Source: Rhodobacter sp.
GTDB taxonomy: Bacteria > Pseudomonadota > Alphaproteobacteria > Rhodobacterales > Rhodobacteraceae
NCBI GenBank assembly: GCA_030065095.1
Contig: JASJDP010000005.1
Span: 124,001-188,000, forward strand
Length of the DNA: 64,000 nucleotides
Reading direction: 5' to 3'
The notes below the pieces were generated by a model that searched no databases, was not told the origin of the DNA, and saw only the letters and a list, made by a program, of their open reading frames with translations. A program made the position numbers and the translations under genes. Of the stretch, positions 16,853-25,586 are shown piece by piece; position 1 is the first letter of the stretch; every line of letters starts with the position of its first letter.

Positions 16853-17761
16853 TCAGGCGGATCTCGACAGGGCGAGAAATCCGGCAGCGGCGATTATGGC
16901 GATGCCCAGGGTGGACGCTGCGTCTGGCCATTCGCGAAAGAATATGCTGCCCCAGATCAGACTAAAGACCAGATAGCTGTAGTCGAATGCGGCAACGGTG
17001 GCCGGCGGTCCGTTCTGGTAGGCGATCGCCGCGCCGACGCTGCCGACCAGGATCACGGCGGCGAGCGCGGCCACGACACCGATCAGCACGGGATCGACGG
17101 GCTGCCACGGCCCGAAAATGAAGGAATCCTCCCGCCCAGAATACAGCCCGAGCAATGCGCCACCGACAATGAAAGCCACATTCAGCGCCAGCGCCAGAGC
17201 GAAGGGGTTGTCGTTTCGGCATTTGGCCGATGTCAGGACCATGGCGCAGGCATAAAGCAGCGCCGCGAGCACGGGCAAAAGCGCGGCGAACTGAAACTCG
17301 GACGAGTCCGGTCGCAGCACCAGCAGGACGCCGCAAAAGCCGAGTCCGATTGCCAAAAGCGTCCTTGGCGCCGGCCAGCGTCTGGCCACCATGGCGGCGA
17401 TGATCGTGATGATAATCGGTGACGTGTAATATGCCGCCGCCGCCAGAGACAGGGGCATCAATGGCAACGCGGAATAATAGCTCAACCACATTGCGACCAG
17501 AAGTGAACTGCGTACGACCACCCAAAACACCGAGCCGTATGAAATCGCCCCTTGCCTGCGCGCAAGCCACCAAAGCACGGGCAGGACGAGGGCGGATCGC
17601 AGGATGTACATCTGCCAGAGCGGCAAGGTCAGACTCGACGCCTTTATGACGGCGTCACCCAGCGACAACGCCAGTACGGAAACCACGACCGCCAGCACCG
17701 CCTGAGTTGTTCTGTATTCTCGTACCGCCTGTTGCATTCGCCTTTGCTGTCCCGCTGGCAA
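16853..17761 (-). CDS. DMT (EamA) family transporter
   Basis: This 302-residue inner-membrane protein has about ten transmembrane helices arranged as two EamA repeats (about residues 18-145 and 155-300), the second ending in YSYLVFSLIWGSIFFREWPD, a typical EamA signature region. The family exports small metabolites and amino acids. It lies convergent to the biosynthetic operon and divergent from the LysR gene, so it may be the exporter of the product and be controlled by that regulator. Both roles are inferred from position. The N-terminal 15 residues are uncertain; the second Met at residue 9 is an alternative start. Confidence 0.85.
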   Translation of the reverse strand: MPAGQQRRMQQAVREYRTTQAVLAVVVSVLALSLGDAVIKASSLTLPLWQMYILRSALVLPVLWWLARRQGAISYGSVFWVVVRSSLLVAMWLSYYSALPLMPLSLAAAAYYTSPIIITIIAAMVARRWPAPRTLLAIGLGFCGVLLVLRPDSSEFQFAALLPVLAALLYACAMVLTSAKCRNDNPFALALALNVAFIVGGALLGLYSGREDSFIFGPWQPVDPVLIGVVAALAAVILVGSVGAAIAYQNGPPATVAAFDYSYLVFSLIWGSIFFREWPDAASTLGIAIIAAAGFLALSRSA

Positions 17762-17836
17762 TCTTCAGGATTTCCGGGGCTTGCGGCCCACCGCGCATCA
17801 CCGGATCTCGGAGCCGTCAGAATGGATGCACCGGCA

Positions 17837-17886
17837 GTAAAATCATGTAGTTTGGCTGATATCAAAAGAAAAACGGGTGATTTTAC
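17837..17886. promoter_or_regulatory. Inverted repeat in the DMT/LysR divergent promoter region
   Basis: GTAAAATCA (17837-17845) and TGATTTTAC (17878-17886) are perfect 9-base inverted repeats, with the palindrome TGATATCA (17857-17864) close to their centre. They lie 14-63 bases before the LysR start and 76-125 bases before the exporter start. This is what one expects for a LysR-type recognition and activation site; no binding has been shown. Confidence 0.5.
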
Positions 17887-17899
17887 ATGAGCGAAAGTA

Positions 17900-18805
17900 A
17901 TGGATGACTCGACCCGCCGACTGCCAACCCTGTCGCGTCTGAAGCCGTTCGAGGCCGCGGCGCGACATGAGAGCTTTACCCTCGCTGCGGCCGAGCTTGG
18001 CCTAACCCAGACGGCGGTCAGCAAGCAGGTGGCTCAATTGGAGCACGAGCTCGGGACATTGCTGTTCGAACGCAAGAACCGCGCTGTCTTCCTGACCGAC
18101 GCGGGGCGCCGGTTTGGGCGGGTCGTCGGCACGGCGCTGTCCGACATTGCTGCCGAAGCGGCCTATCTTCAGGGCAAACGCACCGGGAACGAACTTATCC
18201 TGCTCTGTCAGCTGTGCGAGGCGTTCTATTGGATCATGCCCCGGCTTTCGCGGTTCCACGAACGGCACCCGGGCACCGAGTTGCAGGTGGTGAGCACGCT
18301 CAAGCCTTTGACGGAGGCGAGCGAACATTTCGATGTCGCAATCCAGACGACCGGGCGGCTGTCGGGAACCGCCAGATTGGCGTTCACGGTCTCGGACGAG
18401 ATATTTCCGGTCTGTTCGTCGGGTTTTCTGCCATCTGAAAGCTTGCCCATCGAGCCGCGCTATCTGATCGCACACCCGCTGTTGTCCCACAGAGTTACGC
18501 CCCAGGACTGGACGGATTGGCCGGACTGGTTCGAGGCCGTAGGCCAACCTGTTCCGCACCAGGCACGGTTCATCTACTTCAACAGCTTTCCCCTGGTGCT
18601 TCAGGCGGCTGTCGCCGGGCAAGGCATCGCCTTGGGTTGGCGACGAACGGTCGAAGGTATGATTGACGAGGGAAAGTTAGTGCGTCCCTGCGCGGACACG
18701 ATGCCAAGACCTACGGAATTATCAATATATGCGGGCGCGGGGCGGCAGTTGCATCCGGAAACCGACAAGCTATTGGGCTGGTTGTCGGATGAGTTCGCCG
18801 ATTAG
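17900..18805 (+). CDS. LysR family transcriptional regulator (GcvA-like)
   Basis: This 301-residue regulator has the N-terminal winged HTH of LysR proteins (residues about 8-67; LKPFEAAARHESFTLAAAEL and TQTAVSKQVAQLEHELGTLL) and a C-terminal periplasmic-binding-like effector domain. HTH wording and overall length are closest to the GcvA/AmpR type. It is divergent from the DMT exporter gene, the classical LysR arrangement, with a palindrome between them. It may also control the biosynthetic operon ending 1.2 kb away. The effector is unknown. Confidence 0.88.
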   Translation: MDDSTRRLPTLSRLKPFEAAARHESFTLAAAELGLTQTAVSKQVAQLEHELGTLLFERKNRAVFLTDAGRRFGRVVGTALSDIAAEAAYLQGKRTGNELILLCQLCEAFYWIMPRLSRFHERHPGTELQVVSTLKPLTEASEHFDVAIQTTGRLSGTARLAFTVSDEIFPVCSSGFLPSESLPIEPRYLIAHPLLSHRVTPQDWTDWPDWFEAVGQPVPHQARFIYFNSFPLVLQAAVAGQGIALGWRRTVEGMIDEGKLVRPCADTMPRPTELSIYAGAGRQLHPETDKLLGWLSDEFAD

Positions 18806-19068
18806 AGCCTTTCGCTTTCATTTGATTCGGTTTGAAGGATTTCCCTGCGAAATGGCCCATGGATCAGAGGTCAATCCACGCTTGTCAGAAACTATCAGCC
18901 TGCCGGCATTGCCGGCGCGGGGCAAGCCGTCAAAACCGCACCGATGCTCGCGGATTTGCGCCCCATCGGGCCAAAAGTACCCTTGGCAATCGGCGGTCCA
19001 TCATTGGCGCGACCGACAGAAGGCCGTCGGGCCACCGCCCTATCCGCGCCGTTGCCGTGGCCTGATCC

Positions 19069-19332
19069 TCAGGCCTTGTCCGAGGTCGGTCCGGCACCAG
19101 CCTCCAGCGCCTCGATCCGGGCTTTCAGTGCCTCGTTTTCCTCGCGCGCCTTCTGCGCCATGGCCCGGACGGCGTCGAATTCCTCGCGGGTGACGAAATC
19201 GCGATCGGCCATCCAGCGGTCGATCCAGCCCTTCATCGCCGTTTCGGCCTCGTCCTTCGCCCCCTGCGCGACGCCCATGGCATTGGTCATCAGCTGGCTC
19301 AGGTCGTCGAACATCTTGTTCCGGGTCTGCAT
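19069..19332 (-). CDS. ubiK: UbiK (BMFP family) ubiquinone biosynthesis accessory factor
   Basis: This 87-residue protein shows the BMFP layout: a first half with an amphipathic helix (NKMFDDLSQLMTNAMGVAQG, 5-24), the conserved segment DFVTREEFDAVRAMAQKARE, and a C-terminal coiled coil ENEALKARIEALE used for trimerisation. In enterobacteria UbiK assists the ubiquinone biosynthetic complex; members are also reported to act on membranes. I chose the ATG at 19332, behind AAGGAGCG, over the one 14 codons upstream. It is divergent from lgt across 93 bases. Confidence 0.8.
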   Translation of the reverse strand: MQTRNKMFDDLSQLMTNAMGVAQGAKDEAETAMKGWIDRWMADRDFVTREEFDAVRAMAQKAREENEALKARIEALEAGAGPTSDKA

Positions 19333-19425
19333 GGCATCGCTCCTTCCCACCTGGAACCTATATGGGCCGGGCACGGCCCGGCCTCAAGGTTGACTTCACC
19401 GCAGCCCCATGGACAAGGAGGCGCC

Positions 19426-20307
19426 ATGCTCGCCGCGATCCCCTTTCCCGATCTGTCGCCGGATATCTTTTCGGTCGAGATCGGCAATTTCACCTTCGCC
19501 CTGCGCTGGTACGCGATGGCCTATATTGTCGGCATCGTCATCGGCTGGCGGATGGGGGTGATGGCAATGAACCGGCCACACCTGTGGCGGGGCGAGCCAC
19601 CGTTGAAGCCCGAGCATGTCGACGACCTGCTGACCTGGATCATCATCGGCATTATCGCCGGCGGGCGGCTGGGCTATGTTTTGTTCTACCAACCCGGATA
19701 TTACCTGGCGAATCCCCTGGAGATTCCTGCGATCTGGCAGGGCGGCATGTCGTTCCACGGCGGGTTTCTGGGCGTCGGGCTCGCCATCTGGCTGAACGCC
19801 CGCAGGTTCGGCGCGGACCTGGGCAGCGTCGCCGACATCCTCGCGCTTTGCACGCCGCCCGGCCTGCTCTTGGGCCGGATCGCGAATTTCATCAATGCCG
19901 AGCTGTGGGGCCGCCCGTCCGAGGTGCCATGGGCGGTGATCTTCCCCGGTGCCGCGGCGCAGGACTGCCCAGGCGTGGCAGAGCTCTGCGCCCGCCATCC
20001 GTCGCAGCTTTACGAGGCGGGGCTCGAGGGTCTGTTGCTGGGTGCCGTTCTGGTCTGGCTCGCCTTCTTTCGCGGCGGGCTGAAGACACCTTGGTTGCTG
20101 ACCGCGATTTTCTTTCTCGGATACGGCCTTGCACGTGTCTTCGTCGAAGCGTTCCGCCAGGCCGATCCGCAATATATCACGGCCGACAACCCGTTTGGCC
20201 ACGTGATCCGGTTCGGCGAGGCCGGAATGACCATGGGCCAGGTCCTGTCGTTGCCGATGGTGGCCATCGGGCTTGGTCTGCTGATCTGGTCCCGCCGTCA
20301 GGCATGA
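19426..20307 (+). CDS. lgt: Prolipoprotein diacylglyceryl transferase
   Basis: This 293-residue inner-membrane enzyme transfers diacylglycerol from phosphatidylglycerol to the lipobox cysteine of prolipoproteins. Family hallmarks are visible: LRWYAMAYIVGIVIG near residue 28, GGRLGYVLFYQ, the MSFHGGFLGV segment and the Lgt signature LLLGRIANFINAELWGRPS. About seven transmembrane helices are predicted. The start was set at ATG 19426 because AAGGAGGCGCC lies just before it. Its stop overlaps the start of the MidA-type methyltransferase gene (ATGA), and pgeF follows in the same way, so lgt leads a three-gene operon. Confidence 0.95.
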   Translation: MLAAIPFPDLSPDIFSVEIGNFTFALRWYAMAYIVGIVIGWRMGVMAMNRPHLWRGEPPLKPEHVDDLLTWIIIGIIAGGRLGYVLFYQPGYYLANPLEIPAIWQGGMSFHGGFLGVGLAIWLNARRFGADLGSVADILALCTPPGLLLGRIANFINAELWGRPSEVPWAVIFPGAAAQDCPGVAELCARHPSQLYEAGLEGLLLGAVLVWLAFFRGGLKTPWLLTAIFFLGYGLARVFVEAFRQADPQYITADNPFGHVIRFGEAGMTMGQVLSLPMVAIGLGLLIWSRRQA

Positions 20308-21368
20308 CCCCGCTGGCCGAGCTTTTGACCCGGCGCATCGCAGCCACCGGTCCGATCACCGTCGCCGACTATATGGCCGAATGCCTGCTGCATCCCCGCC
20401 ATGGCTACTACACCACGCGCGATCCGCTGGGCGCGGGCGGCGATTTCATCACCGCGCCCGAGATCAGCCAGATGTTCGGTGAACTCATCGGGCTTTGCCT
20501 TGCGCAGGCCTGGCTTGACCAGGGCGCGCCGGCACCCTTCACGCTGGCCGAGTTGGGACCGGGCAGAGGCACGCTGATGGCGGACCTTCTGCGCGCCGCC
20601 GGCGCGGTTCCCGGATTTGCAGCGGCCGCACAGGTGCATCTGGTCGAAGCCTCGCCCACCTTGCGCACGTGCCAGCGCGAAACATTGGCCGGTACACCCG
20701 TTACCTGGCTCGAGTCGACGCAGGATCTGCCCGATGCCCCGCTCTTTCTGATCGCCAACGAATTCTTCGACGCCTTACCCATCCGTCAGTTTCAGCGCAG
20801 CGAAACGGCCTGGCGTGAACGCCAGATCGGCCTGTCGAACGAACGCCTGAGCTTCGGCCTCAGCGCGCCCGCTCCGCTCGCCGATCTGGACCACCGCCTC
20901 GCCGATACCAGCCAAGGCGACGTGATCGAATCCAGCCCCACCGCGGGTCCTGTCATCGAGGCCATCGCGTACCGAATCGCCTGCCATGGCGGCGTGGCGC
21001 TGATCATCGACTATGGCGACTGGCGCTCGCAGGGCGACACGCTGCAGGCCGCCCGCGCGCATGAACCAGAAGATCCGCTGGCGAGTCCGGGCCTGGCGGA
21101 TCTGAGCGCGCATGTCGATTTCGAGGCGCTCGCCAAGGCCGCGCCAGACGTCGCCCACAGCCGCCTGACCACCCAGGGCGTCTTTCTCGAACGGCTCGGC
21201 ATCACGGCACGGGCGCAGGCGCTGGCCGCCAAACTGAGCGGCGATGCCCTGACCGCGCACATTGCCACACATCGTCGCTTGACCCACCCGCAGGAAATGG
21301 GGAGCCTGTTTAAGACACTCGCGCTTTTTCCGCACGGCACGCCCCCGCCCCCCGGACTGAACCCATGA
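20304..21368 (+). CDS. MidA-type SAM-dependent methyltransferase
   Basis: This 354-residue protein belongs to the MidA/NDUFAF7 family (Methyltransf_28). It starts with the characteristic ITVADYMAECLLHPRHGYYT and GAGGDFITAPEISQMFGELI (about residues 17-60), followed by the SAM loop LAELGPGRGTLMADLL and the NEFFDALPIRQF motif near residue 155. The mitochondrial homologue dimethylates an arginine of a complex I subunit; a similar role in NADH dehydrogenase assembly is possible here but not shown. The ATGA overlaps at both ends couple it to lgt and pgeF. Confidence 0.9.
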   Translation: MTPLAELLTRRIAATGPITVADYMAECLLHPRHGYYTTRDPLGAGGDFITAPEISQMFGELIGLCLAQAWLDQGAPAPFTLAELGPGRGTLMADLLRAAGAVPGFAAAAQVHLVEASPTLRTCQRETLAGTPVTWLESTQDLPDAPLFLIANEFFDALPIRQFQRSETAWRERQIGLSNERLSFGLSAPAPLADLDHRLADTSQGDVIESSPTAGPVIEAIAYRIACHGGVALIIDYGDWRSQGDTLQAARAHEPEDPLASPGLADLSAHVDFEALAKAAPDVAHSRLTTQGVFLERLGITARAQALAAKLSGDALTAHIATHRRLTHPQEMGSLFKTLALFPHGTPPPPGLNP

Positions 21369-22123
21369 CGCTGGAAATCATCACTTCCGAGACACTTGAC
21401 GGCCTGCGGCACGGGTTCTTCACCCGCCGCGGCGGGGCGTCTTCGGGTGTGTTCGAGGGCCTGAACTGCGGCAAGGGCTCGTCCGATCAGCGCGAAGCGG
21501 TAGAGATCAACTGTGCCCGCGTAGCCGAGGCGATGGATGTCGCGCCCGAGGCGCTGACCACCGTGCACCAGGTGCATTCGGCGACCGCCATCGCTATCGA
21601 TCATATCACGCTGGGCAAAAAGCCCCACGCCGACGCCATGGTGACCGCAACCCATGGCCTGGCGCTGTCGGTGCTGACCGCCGACTGCCAGCCCGTGCTG
21701 TTCGCCGATCCCGGCGCCGGCGTGATCGGCGCCGCCCATGCCGGTTGGCGCGGGGCGCTCGACGGGGTGCTGGAGGCGACGGTCGCGGCGATGGAGGATC
21801 TCGGCGCCACCGCCTCTCGCATTGCCGCGGTAATCGGTCCGACGATCAGCCAGCGTGCCTATGAAGTGGGGCCGGAATTCTTCGAAACCTTCTACGATGC
21901 CGACGACCACAACGCGCGGTTCTTCGTCGGTGGCGACGGTGACCGGTTCCTGTTCGACCTGCCGGCCTATGGTCTGCACCGGCTGCGCTCTGCCGGGATC
22001 GGCCATGCCGAATGGACCCGGCATTGCACCTATACCGATGCGGCGCGCTTCTATTCCTTTCGTCGGTCGGTTCACCGGAAAGAAGCGGATTACGGCCGGT
22101 TGATTTCGTCCATCCGGCTGTAG
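21365..22123 (+). CDS. pgeF: Polyphenol oxidase / peptidoglycan editing factor PgeF family
   Basis: This 252-residue protein has the YfiH/PgeF fold signature: HGFFTRRGGASSGVFEGLN at the start, TTVHQVHSATA (about residues 60-70), the zinc-site Cys in VLTADCQPVLF and the His in AAHAGWRGAL, and IGPTISQRAYEVGPEF. Members are zinc or copper enzymes described as laccases, purine nucleoside phosphorylases and, in E. coli, as the factor that removes wrong residues from peptidoglycan precursors. It is the third gene of the lgt operon. Confidence 0.92.
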   Translation: MTLEIITSETLDGLRHGFFTRRGGASSGVFEGLNCGKGSSDQREAVEINCARVAEAMDVAPEALTTVHQVHSATAIAIDHITLGKKPHADAMVTATHGLALSVLTADCQPVLFADPGAGVIGAAHAGWRGALDGVLEATVAAMEDLGATASRIAAVIGPTISQRAYEVGPEFFETFYDADDHNARFFVGGDGDRFLFDLPAYGLHRLRSAGIGHAEWTRHCTYTDAARFYSFRRSVHRKEADYGRLISSIRL

Positions 22124-22251
22124 GGTGCGATGCATTTTTGAGAGATTCGCAGGCCCGAACCGGCAAAACGCGGGCCAACAATACTCATCCCGCCCTAGCC
22201 AGCACATTTGAAAGGCTCTATGCCGCCTGCGTCTGGATTGAAGGAGCGCCA

Positions 22252-23160
22252 ATGCCCAGTCGCGCCGGATTCGTCGCCCTGATCGGAGAGCCCAACGCGG
22301 GCAAGTCGACCCTGCTTAACGCGATGGTCGGCCAGAAGGTTTCGATCGTCACGCATAAGGTCCAGACCACCCGCGCCCGGATCCGCGGCGTGGCGATCGA
22401 AGGCGACGCGCAGATCGTCTTTGTCGACACGCCGGGCCTGTTCCGTCCCCGCCGCACGCTGGATCGCGCCATGGTCGCCGCCGCCTGGGGCGGTGCGGCG
22501 GATGCGGACCTGATCGTGCTGATGGTCGAGGCGCATCGTGGCGTGACCGACGGGGTCGCGCGTATTCTGGACGACCTTGCCGAGCGGACGGCGGGCCGTC
22601 CGGTGGCGCTGGCGATCAACAAGATCGACCGCGTGAAGTCCGAGGTTCTGCTGGGCCTCTCGCAGGATCTCAACGACCGCTTCGCTTTCGCCCGCACCTT
22701 CATGATTTCCGCCGAGAAGGGCTATGGCGTGGCCGACTTGCGCACATGGCTGGCCGCCACCCTGCCGGAAGGCCCGTGGCTTTATCCCGAAGACCAGATC
22801 GCCGATCTGCCGATGCGCATGATCGCCGCCGAGATCACCCGCGAAAAGCTGACGCTTCGGCTGCATCAGGAACTGCCCTACCAGCTGACCGTCGAGACCG
22901 AGGGCTGGGAGGACCGCAAGGACGGCTCCGCCCGTATCGACCAGGTGATCTATGTCGCCCGCGATGGCCACAAGGGCATCGTTTTGGGCAAGAAGGGCGA
23001 AACCATCAAGGCGGTCAGCCAGGCGGCGCGGGCAGAGCTGGAAGAGATGCTGGACCGGCGCATCCACCTGTTTCTGCAGGTCAAGGTCCGCCCGGGCTGG
23101 CTCGACGAGGCCGCGCGCTTCAGCGCGATGGGTCTAGATTTCGGCGATGGCAAGGGTTGA
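22252..23160 (+). CDS. era: GTPase Era
   Basis: This 302-residue GTPase helps 30S ribosome maturation by binding 16S rRNA. Motifs are complete: G1 GEPNAGKST (residues 11-19), the switch region KVQTTRARIRG, G3 DTPGL, G4 NKID, and a C-terminal KH domain with IVLGKKGETIKAVSQAARAE. ATG 22252 was chosen for the AAGGAGCGCC ahead of it. In many relatives era follows rnc; here lepB-rnc lies 22 kb away, so that cluster is split. DUF1491 follows directly in the same reading frame. Confidence 0.95.
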   Translation: MPSRAGFVALIGEPNAGKSTLLNAMVGQKVSIVTHKVQTTRARIRGVAIEGDAQIVFVDTPGLFRPRRTLDRAMVAAAWGGAADADLIVLMVEAHRGVTDGVARILDDLAERTAGRPVALAINKIDRVKSEVLLGLSQDLNDRFAFARTFMISAEKGYGVADLRTWLAATLPEGPWLYPEDQIADLPMRMIAAEITREKLTLRLHQELPYQLTVETEGWEDRKDGSARIDQVIYVARDGHKGIVLGKKGETIKAVSQAARAELEEMLDRRIHLFLQVKVRPGWLDEAARFSAMGLDFGDGKG

Positions 23161-23166
23161 CCCGGA

Positions 23167-23499
23167 TTGGACCGGCTGACCGCGGAATTCTGGGTCCAGG
23201 CGTATCTGACCCGCTTGCGGCTCGCCGATATCCCGGCCTTTGTGGTGGCAAGGGGCGACGCCACCGCCGGTGCCGTCCTCGTCAAGCAAAGCCCGCTCGA
23301 CGGCACGGCCACGCTTTACCAGCGCTCGGTCGACCTGATGACCGGCGCCCGCACCTGGGTCGTCCTAAGCGAAGGCCCGGAACCGGAGGTGGACGCGGCC
23401 GTCGCGCGGCAGCGCGGGTTTGATCCCGACCTTTGGGTCATCGAGGTCGAGGACCGCCGGGGCCGCCACCTTCTGGACGAAGCCGGGCTTGATGGCTAG
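23167..23499 (+). CDS. DUF1491 family protein
   Basis: This 110-residue protein begins DRLTAEFWVQAYLTRLRL after a TTG start and contains ARGDATAGAVLVKQ and DPDLWVIEVEDRRGRHLLDE, the features of DUF1491, a small alphaproteobacterial family of unknown function usually next to era and recO. The TTG at 23167 is the first usable start after the era stop codon (23158-23160), which lies in the same frame only two codons upstream. No strong ribosome binding site is visible, so translation probably depends on coupling to era. Confidence 0.85.
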   Translation: MDRLTAEFWVQAYLTRLRLADIPAFVVARGDATAGAVLVKQSPLDGTATLYQRSVDLMTGARTWVVLSEGPEPEVDAAVARQRGFDPDLWVIEVEDRRGRHLLDEAGLDG

Positions 23500-23668
23500 G
23501 GCGTCAGACGCGCCGCCGCAGCATCGTCGCTGCAACCGCGCATCAATCGCCTGCATCGCAGAGGATTGTCTTCGATCGCAGCCCTCAGGAACGCAAAAAA
23601 TGACAGCGCCGTTTGCCGCATCTATTACCATTTATCTGACCTGAACGGTTGAAGGGTGGGACCGGACG

Positions 23669-24382
23669 ATGGCCGATTTTCTGGGCACGGAACTGGCGGA
23701 CAGCCTGATGGGCACGCCGCTTGCCGACCTGATCGAAGGGCTCGGCGGCGACGACACGCTTACCGGCGGCAAGGGCAACGACACCGTCTTTGGCGGTGAC
23801 GGAGCTGACAGGCTGCACGGCTGGGCCGACAACGATCTCTTGAACGGCGGCACCGGCAACGACACGCTTTACGGCAACAAAGGCGACGACGAGCTTCGCG
23901 GCGATGCCGGGGACGACCTGCTGAAGGGAGCCAAGGGCGCGGACAGGCTTTTCGGAGGCGACGGCAAGGACCGCCTGCGCGGCGGCGCCGATAACGACTC
24001 GCTGGCCGGCGGCAAGGGGGACGACAACCTGCGCGGCGGGTCGGGCGACGACATCCTTTACGGCGGCAATGGCTGGGACAATCTGGTGGGCGGTTCCGGC
24101 GCCGACGTCTTCGTCTTTCTCGACAATGACGGCTGGCGTGACCGGGTCAGGGATTTCACCGATGGTACCGATCTCATCGGTCTTTACGTGTCGGGCGTGG
24201 ATACCTTCGCCGACCTGACATTCCAGGACACGGTGACCTATGACGACCGCGACGGGCTGGTCGTGAACTATGGCTCCGGCTCGTTCGTGCTCGACGGCTA
24301 TACCACCGCCGATCTGGCGTCCGGCGTCGTCGGCGCGGAGGACTTCGTCTTCCTGACGGCCGAGCAACTCGACCTCTTCTGA
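23669..24382 (+). CDS. RTX calcium-binding repeat protein
   Basis: This 237-residue acidic protein consists of about 13 RTX nonapeptide units of the type GGxGxDxLx (residues about 26-150), which bind calcium in a beta-roll after secretion, followed by a C-terminal region (150-237) resembling the end of type I secreted proteins, with DRVRDFTDGTDLIGL and a hydrophobic, acidic tail ending in DLF. No N-terminal signal peptide is present, as expected for type I export. It lies between DUF1491 and recO, genes that are usually adjacent, so it appears inserted there. No enzymatic domain is visible and no secretion genes are nearby. Confidence 0.85.
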   Translation: MADFLGTELADSLMGTPLADLIEGLGGDDTLTGGKGNDTVFGGDGADRLHGWADNDLLNGGTGNDTLYGNKGDDELRGDAGDDLLKGAKGADRLFGGDGKDRLRGGADNDSLAGGKGDDNLRGGSGDDILYGGNGWDNLVGGSGADVFVFLDNDGWRDRVRDFTDGTDLIGLYVSGVDTFADLTFQDTVTYDDRDGLVVNYGSGSFVLDGYTTADLASGVVGAEDFVFLTAEQLDLF

Positions 24383-24452
24383 CCGCCCCCCGGAACGTGC
24401 CGGCCACGGCCCCGGGCTTTCCGTTGCGTCGCAGGGGCGATAGGTACGCGCC

Positions 24453-25175
24453 ATGGAGTGGCAAGACACCGGCACCGTTCTTTCGGTCCGCCGCCATGGC
24501 GAAACCTCGGCGATCCTGCAGGTGTTCACCCAGGACCATGGCCGTCATGCCGGCGTCGTGCGCGGCGCGACAAGCCGCAAGATGCAGCCCGTCCTGCAGC
24601 CCGGCACCGAGGTCGCCCTGACCTGGCGCGCAAGGCTCGAAGATCACCTCGGGACCTATGCCGTTGAGCCGGTGAAAAGCCGCGCGGCCGTCATGTCGGG
24701 ACGGCTGGAGCTTGCGGCGTTGAACGCGGTCACGGCGCTATTAGTGTTCGCGCTGCCCGAACGCGAGGCGCACCCTGCGCTCTATGCCCGTACGATCGCG
24801 CTCTTGGACATGCTGGACGAGACCGAGCTTTGGCCGCTGGCCTACCTGCATTGGGAGCTTGCCCTGCTTGAGGAACTGGGCTTTGGCCTCGATCTGGCGG
24901 CCTGCGCGGTTACCGGCGCGCGCGACGGACTCGCCTATGTCTCCACCAAATCCGGCCGCGCGGTGACGGCCCAGGCGGCTGGCCCCTGGAAAGACCGCCT
25001 GCTGCCGCTGCCCTCCTGCCTGATCCGGCCTGAGGCGGCGGCCCCTGCCGAGATTGCGCAGGGTCTTCGGATTACCGGCTATTTTCTCGGCAAGTGGCTC
25101 GCCCCCGCGCTCGGCGACCGCCCGCTGCCCGAGGCGCGGCGGCGGTTCGCGGATCTCTACGCCCGGCAGACCTGA
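24453..25175 (+). CDS. recO: DNA repair protein RecO
   Basis: This 240-residue protein has the RecO layout: an N-terminal OB fold (residues 1-80) starting [20 protein letters not shown] with [20 protein letters not shown], then a helical domain with [21 protein letters not shown]. RecO loads RecA on gapped single-stranded DNA with RecR. It is normally directly after the era-DUF1491 pair in this group of bacteria; here the RTX gene separates them. No ribosome binding site stands out, but GGGGCGATAGG lies upstream. Confidence 0.92.
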   Translation: MEWQDTGTVLSVRRHGETSAILQVFTQDHGRHAGVVRGATSRKMQPVLQPGTEVALTWRARLEDHLGTYAVEPVKSRAAVMSGRLELAALNAVTALLVFALPEREAHPALYARTIALLDMLDETELWPLAYLHWELALLEELGFGLDLAACAVTGARDGLAYVSTKSGRAVTAQAAGPWKDRLLPLPSCLIRPEAAAPAEIAQGLRITGYFLGKWLAPALGDRPLPEARRRFADLYARQT

Positions 25176-25323
25176 GTATTCCATGGTGGGCGGGTGTCGG
25201 AAGCGGGTCCGACTTTTTCGTCCGGGGAACCGCTGCCCGGCCGGGTCGCGCTAGAGTAGTGCAATAGTCGGCTGGGGCGGGGTGCTTTGGGTCTGGAACG
25301 AACGTTGCTTAATCAGAGATAAG

Positions 25324-25490
25324 CCGCGCCATCGCCGACCCGCGGGGAGGCGGCCAAGACCTCTAAACGGCTCGATTTATCCCAGCAAAGTCCGAACGAC
25401 TTCAATCCGATACGCACCGCCAGCAAATCGCCTCCCCTCCGGGGCGGGTCGGCGATGGCGCGGCGGCCTTCGGCCTTGAATCCGCGCCTG
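25324..25490. repeat. Dispersed palindromic repeat, copy 2, with ~30-bp inverted arms
   Basis: A left arm (25324-25353, beginning GCCGCGCCATCGCCGACC) is repeated in inverted form at 25429-25464, with about 75 bases between them. The right arm continues into GGCCTTCGGCCTTGAATCC, the same sequence as the copy at 47042. The structure resembles a small MITE or paired REP element and fills most of the 411-base gap between recO and the Nudix gene. Confidence 0.7.
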
Positions 25491-25586
25491 AATGCGGATT
25501 GGGAACGTCCGCTCAAGACCAGAACCGGAACCGCAACTCTTCCGAAGGCATCATATTCTCGCATGGCCCTGTCAACGGTACCTTGG

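Noticed and set aside
22012-22251. N-terminal extension of Era
   Set aside because: The open frame continues upstream into the pgeF gene, but the conserved protein begins at 22252 behind a good ribosome binding site.
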